Positions 43,476-55,049 are shown, numbered from the stretch's first letter. The stretch: DNA of 64,000 nt from Pseudozyma flocculosa PF-1 (GCF_000417875.1 NW_006920869.1:1419759-1483758); one strand, 5' to 3'. The notes: generated by a model from the sequence alone, not told the origin. Translations and numbers: made by a program.

Positions 43476-43898
43476 GGGGCCAACTTCCACCGACATCGAT
43501 CTAGATGCCAGACCTGACGAGCTCGCCAACTCCGCAACCGCCGTCGAGCTTCAGGGACGTAGTCGGATCGCCCGCAACGCCTGCACCTGCCTGGTATCGG
43601 CGCTCGATGGGGTTGCAAGGTGGCGATAGGTGCAAGGTGACCATGGAATACACTCTGATGCGAGAAATGCGGGGGAAAAAGGGCCGTGCTATCCTGTGAG
43701 TGTTTGGAGACCTGGCTGACCTGCTCGGCGACGCGACCGCGTCCGGCCCGGCCGCCGATGGGGTATATGTTATGAGGCGGCGAGGTCCGACCCTGATCCG
43801 TCGAGGTTGGCTCCGCTTCCGGTTCCCCTCGTCCGCGCGCCGCCCGCGCCGCGAGACCGACGTTCTTCGCCCCGTCGTCCGGTCCTCCCCTCAACTCT
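43476..43898. other. Convergent 3' intergenic region
   Basis: It lies between the stop codons of the ABHD12-like and F-box genes. No gene is seen. Confidence 0.5.
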
Positions 43899-44234
43899 TC
43901 ACGTCTGGTATGCCGCCAGCGCGTAGAGGCCGCTCTCTCTGCCCAGCAGACCGTAGCCGAGCAGCACCTCCATCTTCCTGCTGTGCCAGCCCGTGTCTCC
44001 CGATACGTGGCCGTTGGCGTCCGAGAGGGCCTGCAGCGCCCTGCGACGCGGATGGTCTGGCGGCAGGTCGCGTATCACCTCTTCCCTCGGCTCGAGCTTG
44101 GCGTCGGCCGGGAACGTCGAGACGGGGTGCCGCGAGCGCGAGCGCGAGTGCGATGCCCCGGACGTCGAGTGCGCTCGGCGTAGCGAGGGCAGCACCGGCC
44201 TCTTGCCCAGCAGCGAGCGCGATCGCGACATCAT

Positions 44235-44267
<33 letters not shown>

Positions 44268-46484
44268 ACCGCGCAGGCCACCTCGATCCGCCCCACGAGA
44301 CGAGGCCAGCGCGCCGTACGTGCCATGCGGGTCGTCGAGCGCATCGGGATCGGGTCCAGCCGCCGTGTCGACCACCCAGCCTCTCCGACCGGCGCCCCAG
44401 ATGACACGCCAGGCTCCGAAGCCGCCCCGCACGGTCCGCAGCGAAGACTCCGAGAGGCCGACCACGCGCAGGTTGGTGGCGGGGCGCGGCCGCGGCGTGT
44501 TTGGGTCGACGGCGGTGCCCGACTTGAACCCCATCATGGCGAGCTGCTGCGAGATGGGGATCGGCGGGACGCTGGTGCAGGGCCCTAGCAGGATCGTCTG
44601 CAGCTGAACCGCGTTGATGCCGATGCCGCTGTGCGAACCCAGAACGCCCGGCGCGTTGGCGAGCGGCAGCGTGGCCGTGCACGATTCGGCAAGCTCGAGC
44701 ACCTGGACGTTGGGCGCCTTGTCCCGCAGCAGCCTGCTGACCGCCGCCAGCGATATCGTCGGACAGTGGGCGAGACCGAGGTCGAGCAGGGCCGGCTGCG
44801 GCGTGACGGCGGCGAGGATGTCGTCGGTGAGCACGCATCCTCCCATGTCGAGGTAGCGCATCCGACCCGAGCGGAAGCATGGCGCCGTGGTGACAATGCA
44901 GCGGAGGTCGTGAGGGTCCAAGCAAGTCGGGAACGAGATCGTGCCGGCAAGGGAGAGCTCGATGAGCTCGTCCGTCGCCGGCGAGTCGACGAGAAGCTCG
45001 GTGATTGACTCCGAAGTGAGCCGCCGGCAAAAGGCGAGCGAGAGGCTCTCGAGGCGAAGGTCGCTCGCGGCGCCGAGCGCTCGAAGGAGCGCCGGATCGG
45101 CCTTGGTGCGCGAGAGATCCAGGTGGGTCAACCTCGGGAAGGCCATGACGAAGGGGTTGAGCAGCTCGTTGGGCAGCGTGACGCCAGACAGGCCTAGACG
45201 CTGCAAGGAGGGGAAAGTGGTCGCCCTCGCAGGATGCCTCGTGGGGCCGTCGCCCCTCCTGCGTGTCGAGACGGAACGCGCTGCATCGACGGCGCCTGCG
45301 CCCGCGGTCCGCGGTTCGGCGGTCCGGCCTCTTCCCCTCCGCTCCTCCTCGTCGTCACCGCCGTCATCGTCGTCGTCGTCCATGTCCGACTCCTCCAGGA
45401 CGGTGTCGGTGAGTCGGCCGCTGAACTTGCGCAGATGCTCGTTGACAAACTGCTCCATGGCCTGCTCAAACTTTTTGGATATGCACTCGCACAGGTCGAG
45501 GCTCTGGAGCATCTTGTGTGAGCGGGCGGCGTGCCGTTCGACCGAGACGCCGCGCAGCCGGGTGGGCTTGCTGTCCTCGCCATCGCGGAAGAGGAGGGCC
45601 TCGAGGACGTCGTTGCTCAGCGCGCTGTCCATGGTCTCGCTGGCGCCAAACGCCACGAGCCCCTCTGCGGCCGTGACGAGCGCCAAGAGGCGGGCGGGGG
45701 TGACGAAGCGGCGCTCCATGCCTTCGCCAATGGTCCTCCGCATGCCCTGGGTGCGGAAGTTGGAAAAGTCGAGCAGCCGCACCCACTGGTGGACCGTGCT
45801 GGCCTCGTCGTCGTACTGGCGCAGCGTGACGTGGTACCTGGGCTGCTCGGCCGACGACGTCACGTCCTCTGTCCAGATCAGCTCCACCTCGCCGTCGTCG
45901 TCGGCGTTGATGCGGACCATGTCGCGCTGGCGGCGAGGCGCAGGCGAATCGGCCGCCTGAGTCTGCCTGTACCCGGGCGCTGGGCTCTGGTTGCGGCTCG
46001 AGGGCGGGCTCATGAGCGAGAGGCGGCTGGTGCCCGAGGCTGAGACGACGAGGCGGTGTCCGGAGGCGTGGGCGAAGCCGGCGGCGGCGACCATGTTGAC
46101 AAAGGATGCCGGGTCGGTGGGATCGAGGTTGACGGTGCCGGTCTGGGCATAGGTCTCGTAGGCGCTGGCGAGGTGGGCCGCGCCGAGGGTGCGGAGGAGC
46201 AGGCTGAAGCTGTAGGGGAGGGTGATCTGGACGCGCCTAAAGAGGAGGACCCGGGCCTCGTAGTAGAATGCGCGGTTGACGAGGCATAGCGAGTAGAGGG
46301 TCCTCCTCACGTCGGACTGGGTGGAGGAGACGCGGCGGCCATCGTGGTGTGCCGAGGGGAGGCCGTGCGGGTCGATGTTGCGGTAGGCCGACTTTGGGAT
46401 GGCATCGAGCCAGATGAGGGCGATAATCTCGCGCAGGATCTCGGGGGGCAGGTCAGAGATGGTGAGCGGGCTATCGCGCTCCAT
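43899..46484 (-). CDS. F-box protein with leucine-rich repeats
   Basis: Probable substrate adaptor of an SCF ubiquitin ligase. Intronless, 861 aa. The N-terminal F-box-like motif (LTISDLPPEILREIIALIWL, then SLCLVNRAFYYEARVLLFRR) spans about residues 6-80. An acidic disordered insert (MDDDDDDGGDDEEERRGRGR) lies near residue 370. Leucine-rich repeats follow from about 430 to 650: LQRLGLSGVTLP, LTHLDLSRTKAD, LESLSLAFCRRLT, MRYLDMGGCVLTDD, LLDLGLAHCPTISL and VQVLELAESC, the cysteine-containing LRR pattern of FBXL proteins. The C-terminal part is basic and Ser/Arg-rich and ends with a Gly-rich run encoded by a GGC/GCC repeat. The start is the first in-frame ATG; the upstream open frame begins with TTG. 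The target is unknown. Confidence 0.82.
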
Positions 46485-48462
46485 GGCGCGCTGAGCGCCG
46501 AGCAGAAGCAGCGAGCGGGAGGGCGGTCGGGCGGGCGGTCGGACAGGGTTGACGCTGCTGCGGCGGTAGCAAGGGGTAGGGGCCTTTTGTTGGAATCGAA
46601 AGAGGTGGTCGCCGCTGTCGTGGGCAGGTGGTGGCGAGCAGGTAGAGCAGAGCAGCTGGCGATACCGGCAGGTCGATGGTGAGAGCGATGGAGCGGGGTC
46701 GAAGCACGGCAGAGAGGCAAGAGAGATTAGATTGGTGGGATGAGGTTGGCTGACAAGAGGAAGCAAGGCGGAGCGAGGAGGACCAGCAATGACGGGCGGG
46801 GCTGTCACACTTAGGGCTCGCTTGGCTGCGCCCGGGCCGCCTGCCGCCAAATCCAAAAAAAAGATAAGCAGCGCGCTTGCCAGCCAGCCCGGCGTCGACC
46901 TCTGTGCATCCGTGCGTCGCCGGGCAGCCCGCTCCTCCACAACTCGCCTCGCGTCCAACGGAGCCAGGGCGTGGCGTGGCTTTGCTTGCTTTTGCCAGCG
47001 CGGGGCCACGCGCTCCGCCCACTTCCGGATGCCGAGCCTTGGTCCACCTCGCAACCAGCCTCCTCTCTCTCGCCTCGCCTCAACTCTGGCTGAGCCCTGC
47101 GGTGCCCGTCCTCCTCTAGAGCAGGCTCTGCTGTAGACGGACTTACATTGCCATCAGCGCGAGGCTCTGGCTGGGAGCGAGCCAAGCATGTCGCCAGCTG
47201 CAACCATCCTGCCATCAGACCTCGTATTGGTGGCCTGCTGGGCAGCCACCTGCTGTACGTAGTTCGCCCATGGCTGGAGGGCAGGTAGGCAGCCAGCCAA
47301 GCCCGGCGAAACGAGAGCACCGCTCTGGCTCAGCCATCTGAGCCTGCCCGCCGCCGCCGCCGCCGAAATTCGAGGCCCGTCCTGCGAACGTCTCGCGCGA
47401 GTGAAATCCCCCAACAGAGAAAATTCGAAAAACTTCAAAAATCGCCAGAGGAGCCAGACCAACCTCGGCCGAAGCGCAGATCGACTTCGATCACTTGCCA
47501 AAATTCCGAGCAAGCCCTGCCTCGAAGCCGCTGCCCGCATCCTGGCGCTGGCGCTGGCGCGGGGCCGGGCATGGGTTTGGCCAGCTAGCCGGCCCAAGTC
47601 GCTTCCGCCAGCCAGCCAGCCAGCCAAGCCTGTGAGGTGGTGTGGGAAGGCAGTCAAGTGCAGCTCGACCGCCGCCCGGCCCAGTGCTGCCCCAGCCGGG
47701 CCCAGCCCAGCCCAGCCCAGCCCAGCCCAGCCCAGCGCAGCCAGGCAACGCCAGACGTCTGCTCGTCACCCGTCCCCGACCTCCATCGTTCCACCCTCCT
47801 AACCCCTTACGGTCCCTCTCATCAAGAATCCGCAAAAGTAAGTTGGCGCACCACCCGCTCGGCCCGAATCGCTGCCACGGCGTCCAACGAGACATCGCCA
47901 ACGACATCGACATTCCGCCACCACCCGCCAGTCGTAACACTGCCGCATCGCGCCCTACCGACCCCCAACCGACGAACCGATACAAAGGTCAGCTTGCTCC
48001 GATCGACCTGAGCTACCTTTCGACCCTGGACCCATGCCGCTTCCGCCTTCATCGGCCTCGGAAATGCTGGCCTTAGAGCCTGCCGGACGGACTGCAGAGA
48101 AGCCTTGCTTCCTGCTGCCAGCGCGACTTTGCTGGTCCTCGGACGACCTTGTCTATGGCGACACCTATGCGGCAGATTCACTTCATCGGGATAGGCAGAC
48201 CATCGCACCGACGGCGTCTGACCTGATGCAAGGTCCTGCCGACCGAATCAGCAGGGAACAGGCAGCCGGCTTCGACCTTCCTCGCACCGTCCGGCTTTAT
48301 CGCTGCTGGGATCGTATACGGCACCCCGAACATAGAACCGCCAGCCCCGACTTCGATCAGCGACGTCTCTGAACGCCGAGGCTCGGCATTCATCATCACG
48401 AACTTCTCTGGACAGGTGGACTTACGCTCCGTACTGTTGCTGCTCGCTCTGATTTGCTGCAG
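46485..48462. other. Divergent region: F-box gene promoter and RPL31 promoter/5' UTR
   Basis: No protein-coding gene is recognised. On the plus strand, AAAGTAAGTTGG at 47836-47847 gives a perfect donor, and TTGCTGCAG ends immediately before the RPL31 start codon. A 5' UTR intron of about 625 nt (47838-48462) is therefore plausible, as is common in fungal ribosomal protein genes. A CCCAG repeat lies upstream. Confidence 0.5.
47701..47735 (+). repeat. Pentanucleotide repeat (CCCAG)7
   Basis: Seven perfect tandem units lie about 100 bp upstream of the inferred 5' UTR intron of RPL31. Confidence 0.85.
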
Positions 48463-49421
48463 ATGGCTCCCACCGACAAGGCACAGAAGGGCAGGAAGAC
48501 CCGATCGGCTCTTAGTGAGTCTCCTTGACCTTCTTTGGACAGACACGGGATGCGCGTGCACCTGGCCGAATCTTGAAGCTGACCATGCCCTCCCAACTTT
48601 GCGCTTGCCACCCTGACAGACGACGTCGTCACTGTTAGTACCACTCGACTTCATCTTTTACGGCGGTCCCCGCCGTATGTCGCATCGGGCCACGGGGACG
48701 GGCCGGCGATGCTGGGCCACGGAGGGCAGAGCCGGTGGTGGAATGACTCGGGAGGTCATGGCCTGGACGAGCCGGGCAGGATAGGTCATCTTGCGGACCT
48801 GGGTCTGTTCTGCCCGGAGGACTTAGTGGCAGGCCGCCCGGGCAAATTGGCAGACGCGGAGGAATGGACATCATCGCCTGCGTCTGCGACGACAGGCTTG
48901 TCCAGCCATGATAGGAGGAGGAAAGCAGGGCGTTCCGATGCAGGCACCTGGCAGGGCATAATGGTGCCAAGGACGGATGGACTGGCGGAGCAGCCCACGT
49001 AAAGGGAAAGGGACACAGGGCCACGCCACCATGGCGAGTACTCTGGTGACGGCCGCGCTGACCTTGCATCCCTCCTCTTCGCCCCTGCCGCCGCCCACAC
49101 ACACAGAGGGAGTACACCATCCACCTCCACAGGCGCGTCCACGATGTCGCCTTCAAGAAGCGCGCTCCCAAGGCCGTCAAGGCCGTCATCGAGTTCGCTC
49201 AGAAGACGATGGGCACCAAGGACGTCCGCATCGACCCCAAGCTGAACCAGGAGATCTGGAAGTTCGGTGTCAAGGACTTCCCCAGGCGACTGCGCGTGCG
49301 CCTCGAGCGCAAGAGGAACGACGACGAGGGTGCCAAGGAGAAGCTCTACACATACGCCGTCCCGATCCTCGGCCTCGGCAACGCCAAGGGCCTTCAAACC
49401 ACTGTCATCGACCAGGAGTAA
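48463..49421 (+). CDS. RPL31: 60S ribosomal protein eL31
   Basis: Structural protein at the exit-tunnel side of the large ribosomal subunit. Three coding exons, 48463..48514, 48620..48633 and 49107..49421, give 126 aa. The junctions restore the family start [18 protein letters not shown], so the middle exon of 14 nt, encoding only part of NDVVT, is well supported. Conserved sequence continues as [42 protein letters not shown] and [14 protein letters not shown]. The N-terminal extension [17 protein letters not shown] is typical of fungi. The second coding intron is 473 nt, much longer than others in the window. No snoRNA boxes are evident in it. A CAG sits directly before the start codon, suggesting a further 5' UTR intron. 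Confidence 0.93.
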
Positions 49422-50844
49422 GCGTCTCACCCGCGCTCTCTCTCTTTCGTCGTCTTCGCCGCGACCCTGCACTCTCCCAACATCATCCCGGCCGGCGACG
49501 GCGACGAGGGCGACGATGAGGGTCGACCGACATAGGAAGCCCGTCCAAAAATGAGTGAGGCGTCCTCGACGGGCACGGCACGGGGAGTTCCGCTCTTTTT
49601 CCTCCTCTGCCCCCGCCCTGTCCGGGGTCGGCTTGCTTTTGTACCCATACGCACACACGTGGCCCTCGACCTCGACCTATGTCATCCCCATGCATTCGTG
49701 TTCAAGTCACAGCCCATTCCCAGAGCCCCGCTGTTGCGTGATCTCGCTCGCTGTTTGCGGCTGGGCCAGGAAGGCCGACGCGGTTGGAAGAAGCAGGACG
49801 CTGTCGTGCCGGCGGCGCACGAGACGAGGTCAGACTGTCAGCCAGGCCGTCTCTGTGCGCGCAGATGTGTTTGAAGTCTGGCCTGCTCGACAGGCCAAGT
49901 TGGTGGCCTCGAAACCACCTCGCAGCCGGCGTCGCGAGCGGCAGCTGGATCGCTTTCTGCCGTCGAAGTTGTCCTCCGGGGCCACCACGCGGCGCCGAGC
50001 GACTAACTAATGCGTCTGCAGGCGGCGCCGGTGCGGGTTCTTTGTTTGGGTGAGGCGTCTGCTTGACATCGGTCGATGCGTCGAGAGTTTTGTATTTGGA
50101 ATTGCGCGTCCAGGCCAGGGCCCTTGTTTCTTTTTTTAAATTGCGCCCAGCTTGGTGGTCAAAGGCCAGAGGCTGGAGGGCCTAGGCAGGCCAGGCCTAG
50201 GCTCGGCCTGGCCAGAGCTGGGCTGGCACGCTGGCCTGGCTGGTTTGGCTGGCTGGCTTGATGAGCCGGCCGGCCGGTCGGCTCGGTCGTCGCCCTGCCT
50301 GCGCCTCGCTCTCCCCTACCCTCGCCTCTCTCCCTCTATCAGCGTGGCCCCTCTGAACTCCCTTGCTTGACCCTATTACTCGCTTGCGCGGCACTCCGTT
50401 CCATCCTGCCACCGATCCCCTCCACGCCCGCCCTCACGCCCCCGTCCATCTTCGACCCCTCTCCCCTTCGACCGCCCTCCATCCACCCTCGATACCTTCG
50501 CTGCCCCTGCACGACTCTCGTTTGCTCGCCATCGCCATCGCTGCCGAACATACCACAGCTCCGATCCTCCGCGCGTCGGCATCCACGGCGCACGCTAGCC
50601 AACAAGGGACTCGAACTTCGAAGCCTCACGCCCAACTCCGACCTCTCTCCGACGACCTGAGCCGCCCCATTGCTTCAAGGACGACACACCTTATCAACTG
50701 GAGCACTAGGAGGCCGCACACCAGCATCTCAGTGCGAGCTTCCCCTGGGCGCCTTTGAGCACACGCACGCACCCACCCACGCTCACACACGCGTCTTGCC
50801 ATCTAGCGCACCTTGCGACCTCACCGCACCAGCGTCTGCCCACC
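49422..50844. other. Intergenic region
   Basis: 1.4 kb without a recognisable gene. It includes the RPL31 3' UTR, an AGGCCTAGGC/CTGGCC-rich patch (50180-50250) and a long CT-rich leader before the next start codon. Confidence 0.5.
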
Positions 50845-51967
50845 ATGTCCGCCGTCTACTCGATCTACACCTCGCCCAACCATGCGCCCATCCCCAACCA
50901 CCTGCCGACGCTGATCGTCACCCCCTACGGCCAGCCCCACCACACCCTCTACTCGTACATCCACACCAATTTCAACAAGGAGACCTACCTGCTTACCCCT
51001 TCGCCTCAGGGCGACCTCTGCGTCGCCAAGATGGTGCCCCCTCCCGGCTCGCGCGGCCCTGGCGGCCCCGGCTCGTCCGATGGCGGGCACTCGGCGGCAA
51101 ACAACGACCGGACGGTGCGGTGCGAGGCATCGCGTAACCTGCGATGGTCGATTACCAACACCGGCATCAACGCCCCCGTCTACAAGCTGACGCTGCCCAA
51201 CCCAGATGCGCCGGGCAACGAGCAGCCCCTCTTCCAAATATCCAAGCCCAACCCCAACGCGACGTGGTGGACCATGTTTTATTTCACCTACGCCGGCCAC
51301 CTCATCCCGCCCAAGCGGATCGAGTTTGGCAAGATCCAGAAGAATGCCGCGGCGGGCAGCGGCGGCGGCGGAGGCACGAGGGTCAGCATCACGGGCAAGT
51401 CGGCCGAGGAAAAGGCCGTCTGGCAGACGCTGGGCGAGGGCAACGAGGACATGGTCGAGTGGATCGTGCTCTGCGCGGCGCTCAACGTGCTCGACGACGA
51501 GATCATCAAGGCGGCTCAGAAGAGCGAGACTCACGCCGCGCCGAGCGGTGCCAAGGCCATCCCTTCGAGCCGGCCGTCGGCGGGCAACGGTGGCCCCAGG
51601 AGTCCGGCGGGCGGACCCAAGATGGGCATGCCGATGCCGATGCCTGGAGGCCCCCTCGGAGCGATGCCGGGCGGCGGACCTCNNNNNNNNNNNNNNNNNN
51701 NNNNNNNNNNNNNNNNNNNNNNNNNNNNNNNNNNNNNNNNNNNNNNNNNNNNNNNNNNNNNNNNNNNNNNNCGATGCCTGGAGGCCCCCCTGGAGCGATG
51801 CCGGGCGGCGGACCTCGCCCGCCCCGCCTCAGATGCACCGGCAGCCGGGTGGGCCGGCGCCTGATCCCAGGATGTTCCAGCAGCGCGGACCACCACCGCC
51901 GCAGCAAGGTTTCCCTCCGCAGAACCAAGGTCGTGGCCCGCCTCCCCCCAACGGCCGCCGCTTCTGA
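50845..51967 (+). CDS. Protein of unknown function with Pro/Gly/Met repeat tail, interrupted by an assembly gap
   Basis: The first 838 nt read openly from ATG 50845: a folded part (MSAVYSIYTSPNHAPIPNH through NLRWSITNTGINAPVYKLTLP, WWTMFYFTYAGHLIPPKRIEFG and WQTLGEGNEDMVEWIVLCAALNV, cut here into pieces) then a Pro/Gly/Met-rich tail. I do not recognise the family; the aromatic WWTMFYF block and the hydrophobic VEWIVLCAALNVLDDEI helix look like a compact domain, not a membrane protein. The tail enters a tandem repeat of 45 nt (15 aa, MPGGPLGAMPGGG type), where 89 N interrupt it. Beyond the gap, one more repeat lies in a different frame. The natural-looking ending (PQMHRQPGGPAPDPRMFQQ, then GFPPQNQGRGPPPPNGRRF and a stop at 51967) lies in a third frame. 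The model after 51682 is therefore uncertain. Confidence 0.65.
51683..51771. other. Assembly gap (89 N) inside a coding tandem repeat
   Basis: A run of N sits between two copies of the same 45-nt Pro/Gly/Met unit. The distance between matching points on each side is 134 nt, one short of three whole units. The gap thus probably hides further repeat copies, and its length is not reliable. Confidence 0.95.
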
Positions 51968-53096
51968 GCTCGACATGCCGGCGCTCAGCCCCGCATCCAT
52001 TGCTGCTGTCGCCTGCATCCCGTGCGCCACGGCACTGTTATGGCACCTCCCGCCCCCTCTTGGACCCCTCTTGGGCCCCTTCTTGGGCCCCCTCTTGGCC
52101 CCCCTCCTGACGACCCGGGCTCCCGCCGACTCTCGCCTCTTCGACCCGACCACCACTGTACGATCTCAAGCATGCCACCACCATCTCTCTTGCATATTGT
52201 CGGTCCTCCTCTGCGCCCCTGATCCCGGCGATGGGCCAAGCAACCCTCGGGATCGGCGACGAGACCCCGCAACCTCTAGCGGCGTAATGGACGTCGGCCA
52301 CCTTGTGCCCTCGACGTGCCCGCACAAGGACCTTGACAGGCCATTGCCCTGTCGTCTTTTCTCCGATGCGTTTCCCCTCTGATCCATTGCGGGACGCACG
52401 GTCCCACGACCATATTCGCCCTCGATTGTTGGCGAACCGCCTCTTTCCCTCTGCCTCGTTGGGGCCGCATCCCTGCTCCATCCCTGAACAATGTCTTGCT
52501 TCTCCTCCTTCTCTGCCGGTCTCATTGGCTCTCCCCCGTTGGCCCTCTTTCCATCATGTCGATCTGGCCCGTTCCGTGTACCCTATCTTTCCCGTTTCCC
52601 TTCATTGCTTGATCGCAACATCCCGATCTCGATCTGTCGATGATTCCGTCAGAAGCAGCAGCGATCATGCTTGCTCTGCGACAGGCAACGCAACGGGCAG
52701 CCCGTTGTGGCTGCGGAACGATGATGCCGACGGACGAGGCCCGACGGGGGCCGATGGCGAGCCAGACGATGTGGCACGGCAATGGTTGTCAGTGTTTGTT
52801 CGGTCGCGCTCGGGCGCCAATGGCCGAGGAGCGGCGGGGCCTGGCCTAGCCTGGCCTGGCCTGACCTGGCCTGACCTTGCCTGAGGCTGCTGCTCCACAC
52901 GGACGTACATGCGCCTACAGGGCTGCCTGCAGGGTTCGCGTCCGGACTGCAGAGCAACACACAGCCCCAACCTAGGGCAGGCCACCCCCTGTCGACTTCT
53001 CCGCCCACCACCATCACCACCAGTGGCGCCACTGCCAACCGCCCAAGAAGCTCGTCCCACCTCGGCCCTGGAAGCGGGTCAGAACGCACCGGAGCC
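51968..53096. other. Intergenic region with short tandem repeats
   Basis: No gene is seen. An 11-12-nt unit (CCCCTCTTGGG type) repeats about four times at 52054-52107, just after the preceding stop codon. A CTGGC/CTGAC-rich patch lies at 52838-52883. Confidence 0.5.
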
Positions 53097-55049
53097 ATGG
53101 CCGACTATCGCTACCTTGAGGCGTGGAAGAAGCCCACCGCCTCAGCCTCGACCTCGACCTCGACCTCGACCTTGTCGCGTTCCAATCGCTCCAGCAACTA
53201 CGACCACAGCTCGTTCCAAGACGTCCTCTCCTCCACCAACAACGCCGCCTGCCCAACCGACGCCTCGACCTCGTCGTACCAGGTCCGACTCGACACGCCC
53301 GGCGGCATCACCTACGCTCCGGACGTGCTCAGCCAGCACAACTCGGCCAAACGCCTCTTCATCCCCGCCAAGCTCACACCGGGCGACGAGTTCGACTTTG
53401 CCGCAGAAATCACGAGGCGCAGGGAGGCGTCGACGTCGAACGTGGCGGACGCGGAAGCCAAGGAAGAGGCAGGCGATGCCAACAAGGGACCGACTGATGC
53501 CCAGGCCTACGCGGCGTCGATCGACATGCTCGCCCAGCAAAGCGAGCCGGGCCAGGATAAAACCAGCAAAGGAGTCAGCTTCGCAGAGGATGCAGAGACG
53601 ATACCGCAGACCGCGATAGATGCCGACGACACCGCCGAGACCACCGCCGGCAACGCCGCCGACAAAGCTCCCGACACGGCCTCGATCCGTAGCAACGACA
53701 CCGCCGTCACGGCCCGGTCCATCTCGTCGCGCATGACGGCAATGACGCTGGCGACCGATCGCGACGGCACGCTGCCGCACACGGTCGCGGCCAACGCCAC
53801 GGTCGCCCGCACGCGGATGCCGGCGAGCGTCGCCGGTGACGGCACCGCCAAGACACCCTGGACCTCGACCGAATGGTCCGGCCATCGCGCGCTGGATCGA
53901 CCGAGCCAGCGGGAAAAGGAGGCGGGCATCACCAACTTCGAAGACGTGGGTGGATACGGCCGCGTCCCCAGCGCCGCCGAGGCCGACCTCGACGCTGCCT
54001 CGTCGACGATGCACGACGGCTCGAGCGTGCACACGGCTCGAACGGCCCAGACGGTCGGAGGCGTCTACAACCTTCGGCCCTCGGACCTCTTTGTGGCGGA
54101 TCCGCGGCCGTGGCGTCCGCTGCGGTACGTCCGCAAAGTCGACCCGCGCCAGGTGCTGCTCATGTGCGCCGGCACCACCTTGACGGCCGGGCAGGTGGCC
54201 GCCCACCGCATCGGGTCGGGGCAGCACGCCTTCGACGGCTGCGACGCCGCTTCCATCAAGTCGTACATGACCAGCGCGACGTCGAGGACGAGCGGTGCGG
54301 GGACGCCCGTCTTCCCGTCGACGACACCGACGGCCTTGACGCAGCAGGCAGCGTGGAGGTCGATGCTCAATTCCGGCAAAATGCCCGACTACGAGACGCT
54401 CGCATCTCAGTTCGCCAAGTCCAACGCCACCTCTACCTCTGCCGCCGCCGCCTCGGCCTCGGCCACGACTGATCCGTCTGTGGAAGAGGTGCGGGGCGGA
54501 CTCGGCTTCGTCTTCTGTCCGCCCGTCGATCCATCCTCTTTGCCGTCGTCGTCGTCGTCGCCGTCGCCGAGCAGCAGCCGGGTGGAGGCCAACTTTTCGC
54601 GGCGCCTCGAGCGGCCGCCCGAGCTGAGCGCGACGACCAAGAAGCGGGCGGGCCTGCGCAGCGTGCTGGCGGCGCTCGAGTACCAGCAGTGGGAGGACGA
54701 GGGGTTCGACAAGATTGTCGTCGCCACGCACCACCGCTGGCTCGTCGACGGCATCTCGCGCGACATCTGGGAGTGGCGCCACAACCACTGGCGCCTCACG
54801 CGCGACGGCCCGCTCGGCACGCCCGGCGAGTCGGTGCCGGACCGCGACCTGTGGGAGCTCCTCGATGGGGCGGTGCAGAAGTACGAGCAGATCGACTGCA
54901 CCGTCCGCTTCTGGTACGTCCCCAGGACCGAGAATATGCCCGCCTTCCACCTCGCCGAGCAGGGCGCCGTCAAGGACAACCAGCAGCCCGGGTTGGTGAG
55001 ATGGACCAAGCCCAAAAAGCAAAAGGCGCAGGCAGGGGCGCAGGTGTGA
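53097..55049 (+). CDS. RNase H-fold domain protein, apparently lacking catalytic residues
   Basis: Intronless, 650 aa. The first 330 residues are largely disordered, with a Ser/Thr repeat near the start encoded by CTCGAC units, and Asp/Ala/Thr-rich sequence. A conserved block begins at RPWRPLRYVRKVDPRQVLLMCAG (two overlapping pieces of it around residues 336-358). A low-complexity insert separates it from the rest. RRLERPPELSATTKKRAGLR, LAALEYQQWEDEGFDKIVVAT, WEWRHNHWRLTRDG, RDLWELLDGAVQKYEQ and FWYVPRTENMPAFHLAEQG follow (about 505-620). The order and spacing fit the RNase H1-like fold found in many fungal proteins. The four acids expected in that fold (TDG, AEL, TDS and a late Asp) read here as CAG, AGL, THH and AFH. 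I infer a binding rather than a cleaving role. It converges on MCP1, with 77 bp between stops. Confidence 0.62.
   Translation: MADYRYLEAWKKPTASASTSTSTSTLSRSNRSSNYDHSSFQDVLSSTNNAACPTDASTSSYQVRLDTPGGITYAPDVLSQHNSAKRLFIPAKLTPGDEFDFAAEITRRREASTSNVADAEAKEEAGDANKGPTDAQAYAASIDMLAQQSEPGQDKTSKGVSFAEDAETIPQTAIDADDTAETTAGNAADKAPDTASIRSNDTAVTARSISSRMTAMTLATDRDGTLPHTVAANATVARTRMPASVAGDGTAKTPWTSTEWSGHRALDRPSQREKEAGITNFEDVGGYGRVPSAAEADLDAASSTMHDGSSVHTARTAQTVGGVYNLRPSDLFVADPRPWRPLRYVRKVDPRQVLLMCAGTTLTAGQVAAHRIGSGQHAFDGCDAASIKSYMTSATSRTSGAGTPVFPSTTPTALTQQAAWRSMLNSGKMPDYETLASQFAKSNATSTSAAAASASATTDPSVEEVRGGLGFVFCPPVDPSSLPSSSSSPSPSSSRVEANFSRRLERPPELSATTKKRAGLRSVLAALEYQQWEDEGFDKIVVATHHRWLVDGISRDIWEWRHNHWRLTRDGPLGTPGESVPDRDLWELLDGAVQKYEQIDCTVRFWYVPRTENMPAFHLAEQGAVKDNQQPGLVRWTKPKKQKAQAGAQV

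Noticed and set aside
46485..47054. 190-codon upstream extension of the F-box protein
   Set aside because: It begins with TTG; the F-box starts shortly after the ATG at 46484.
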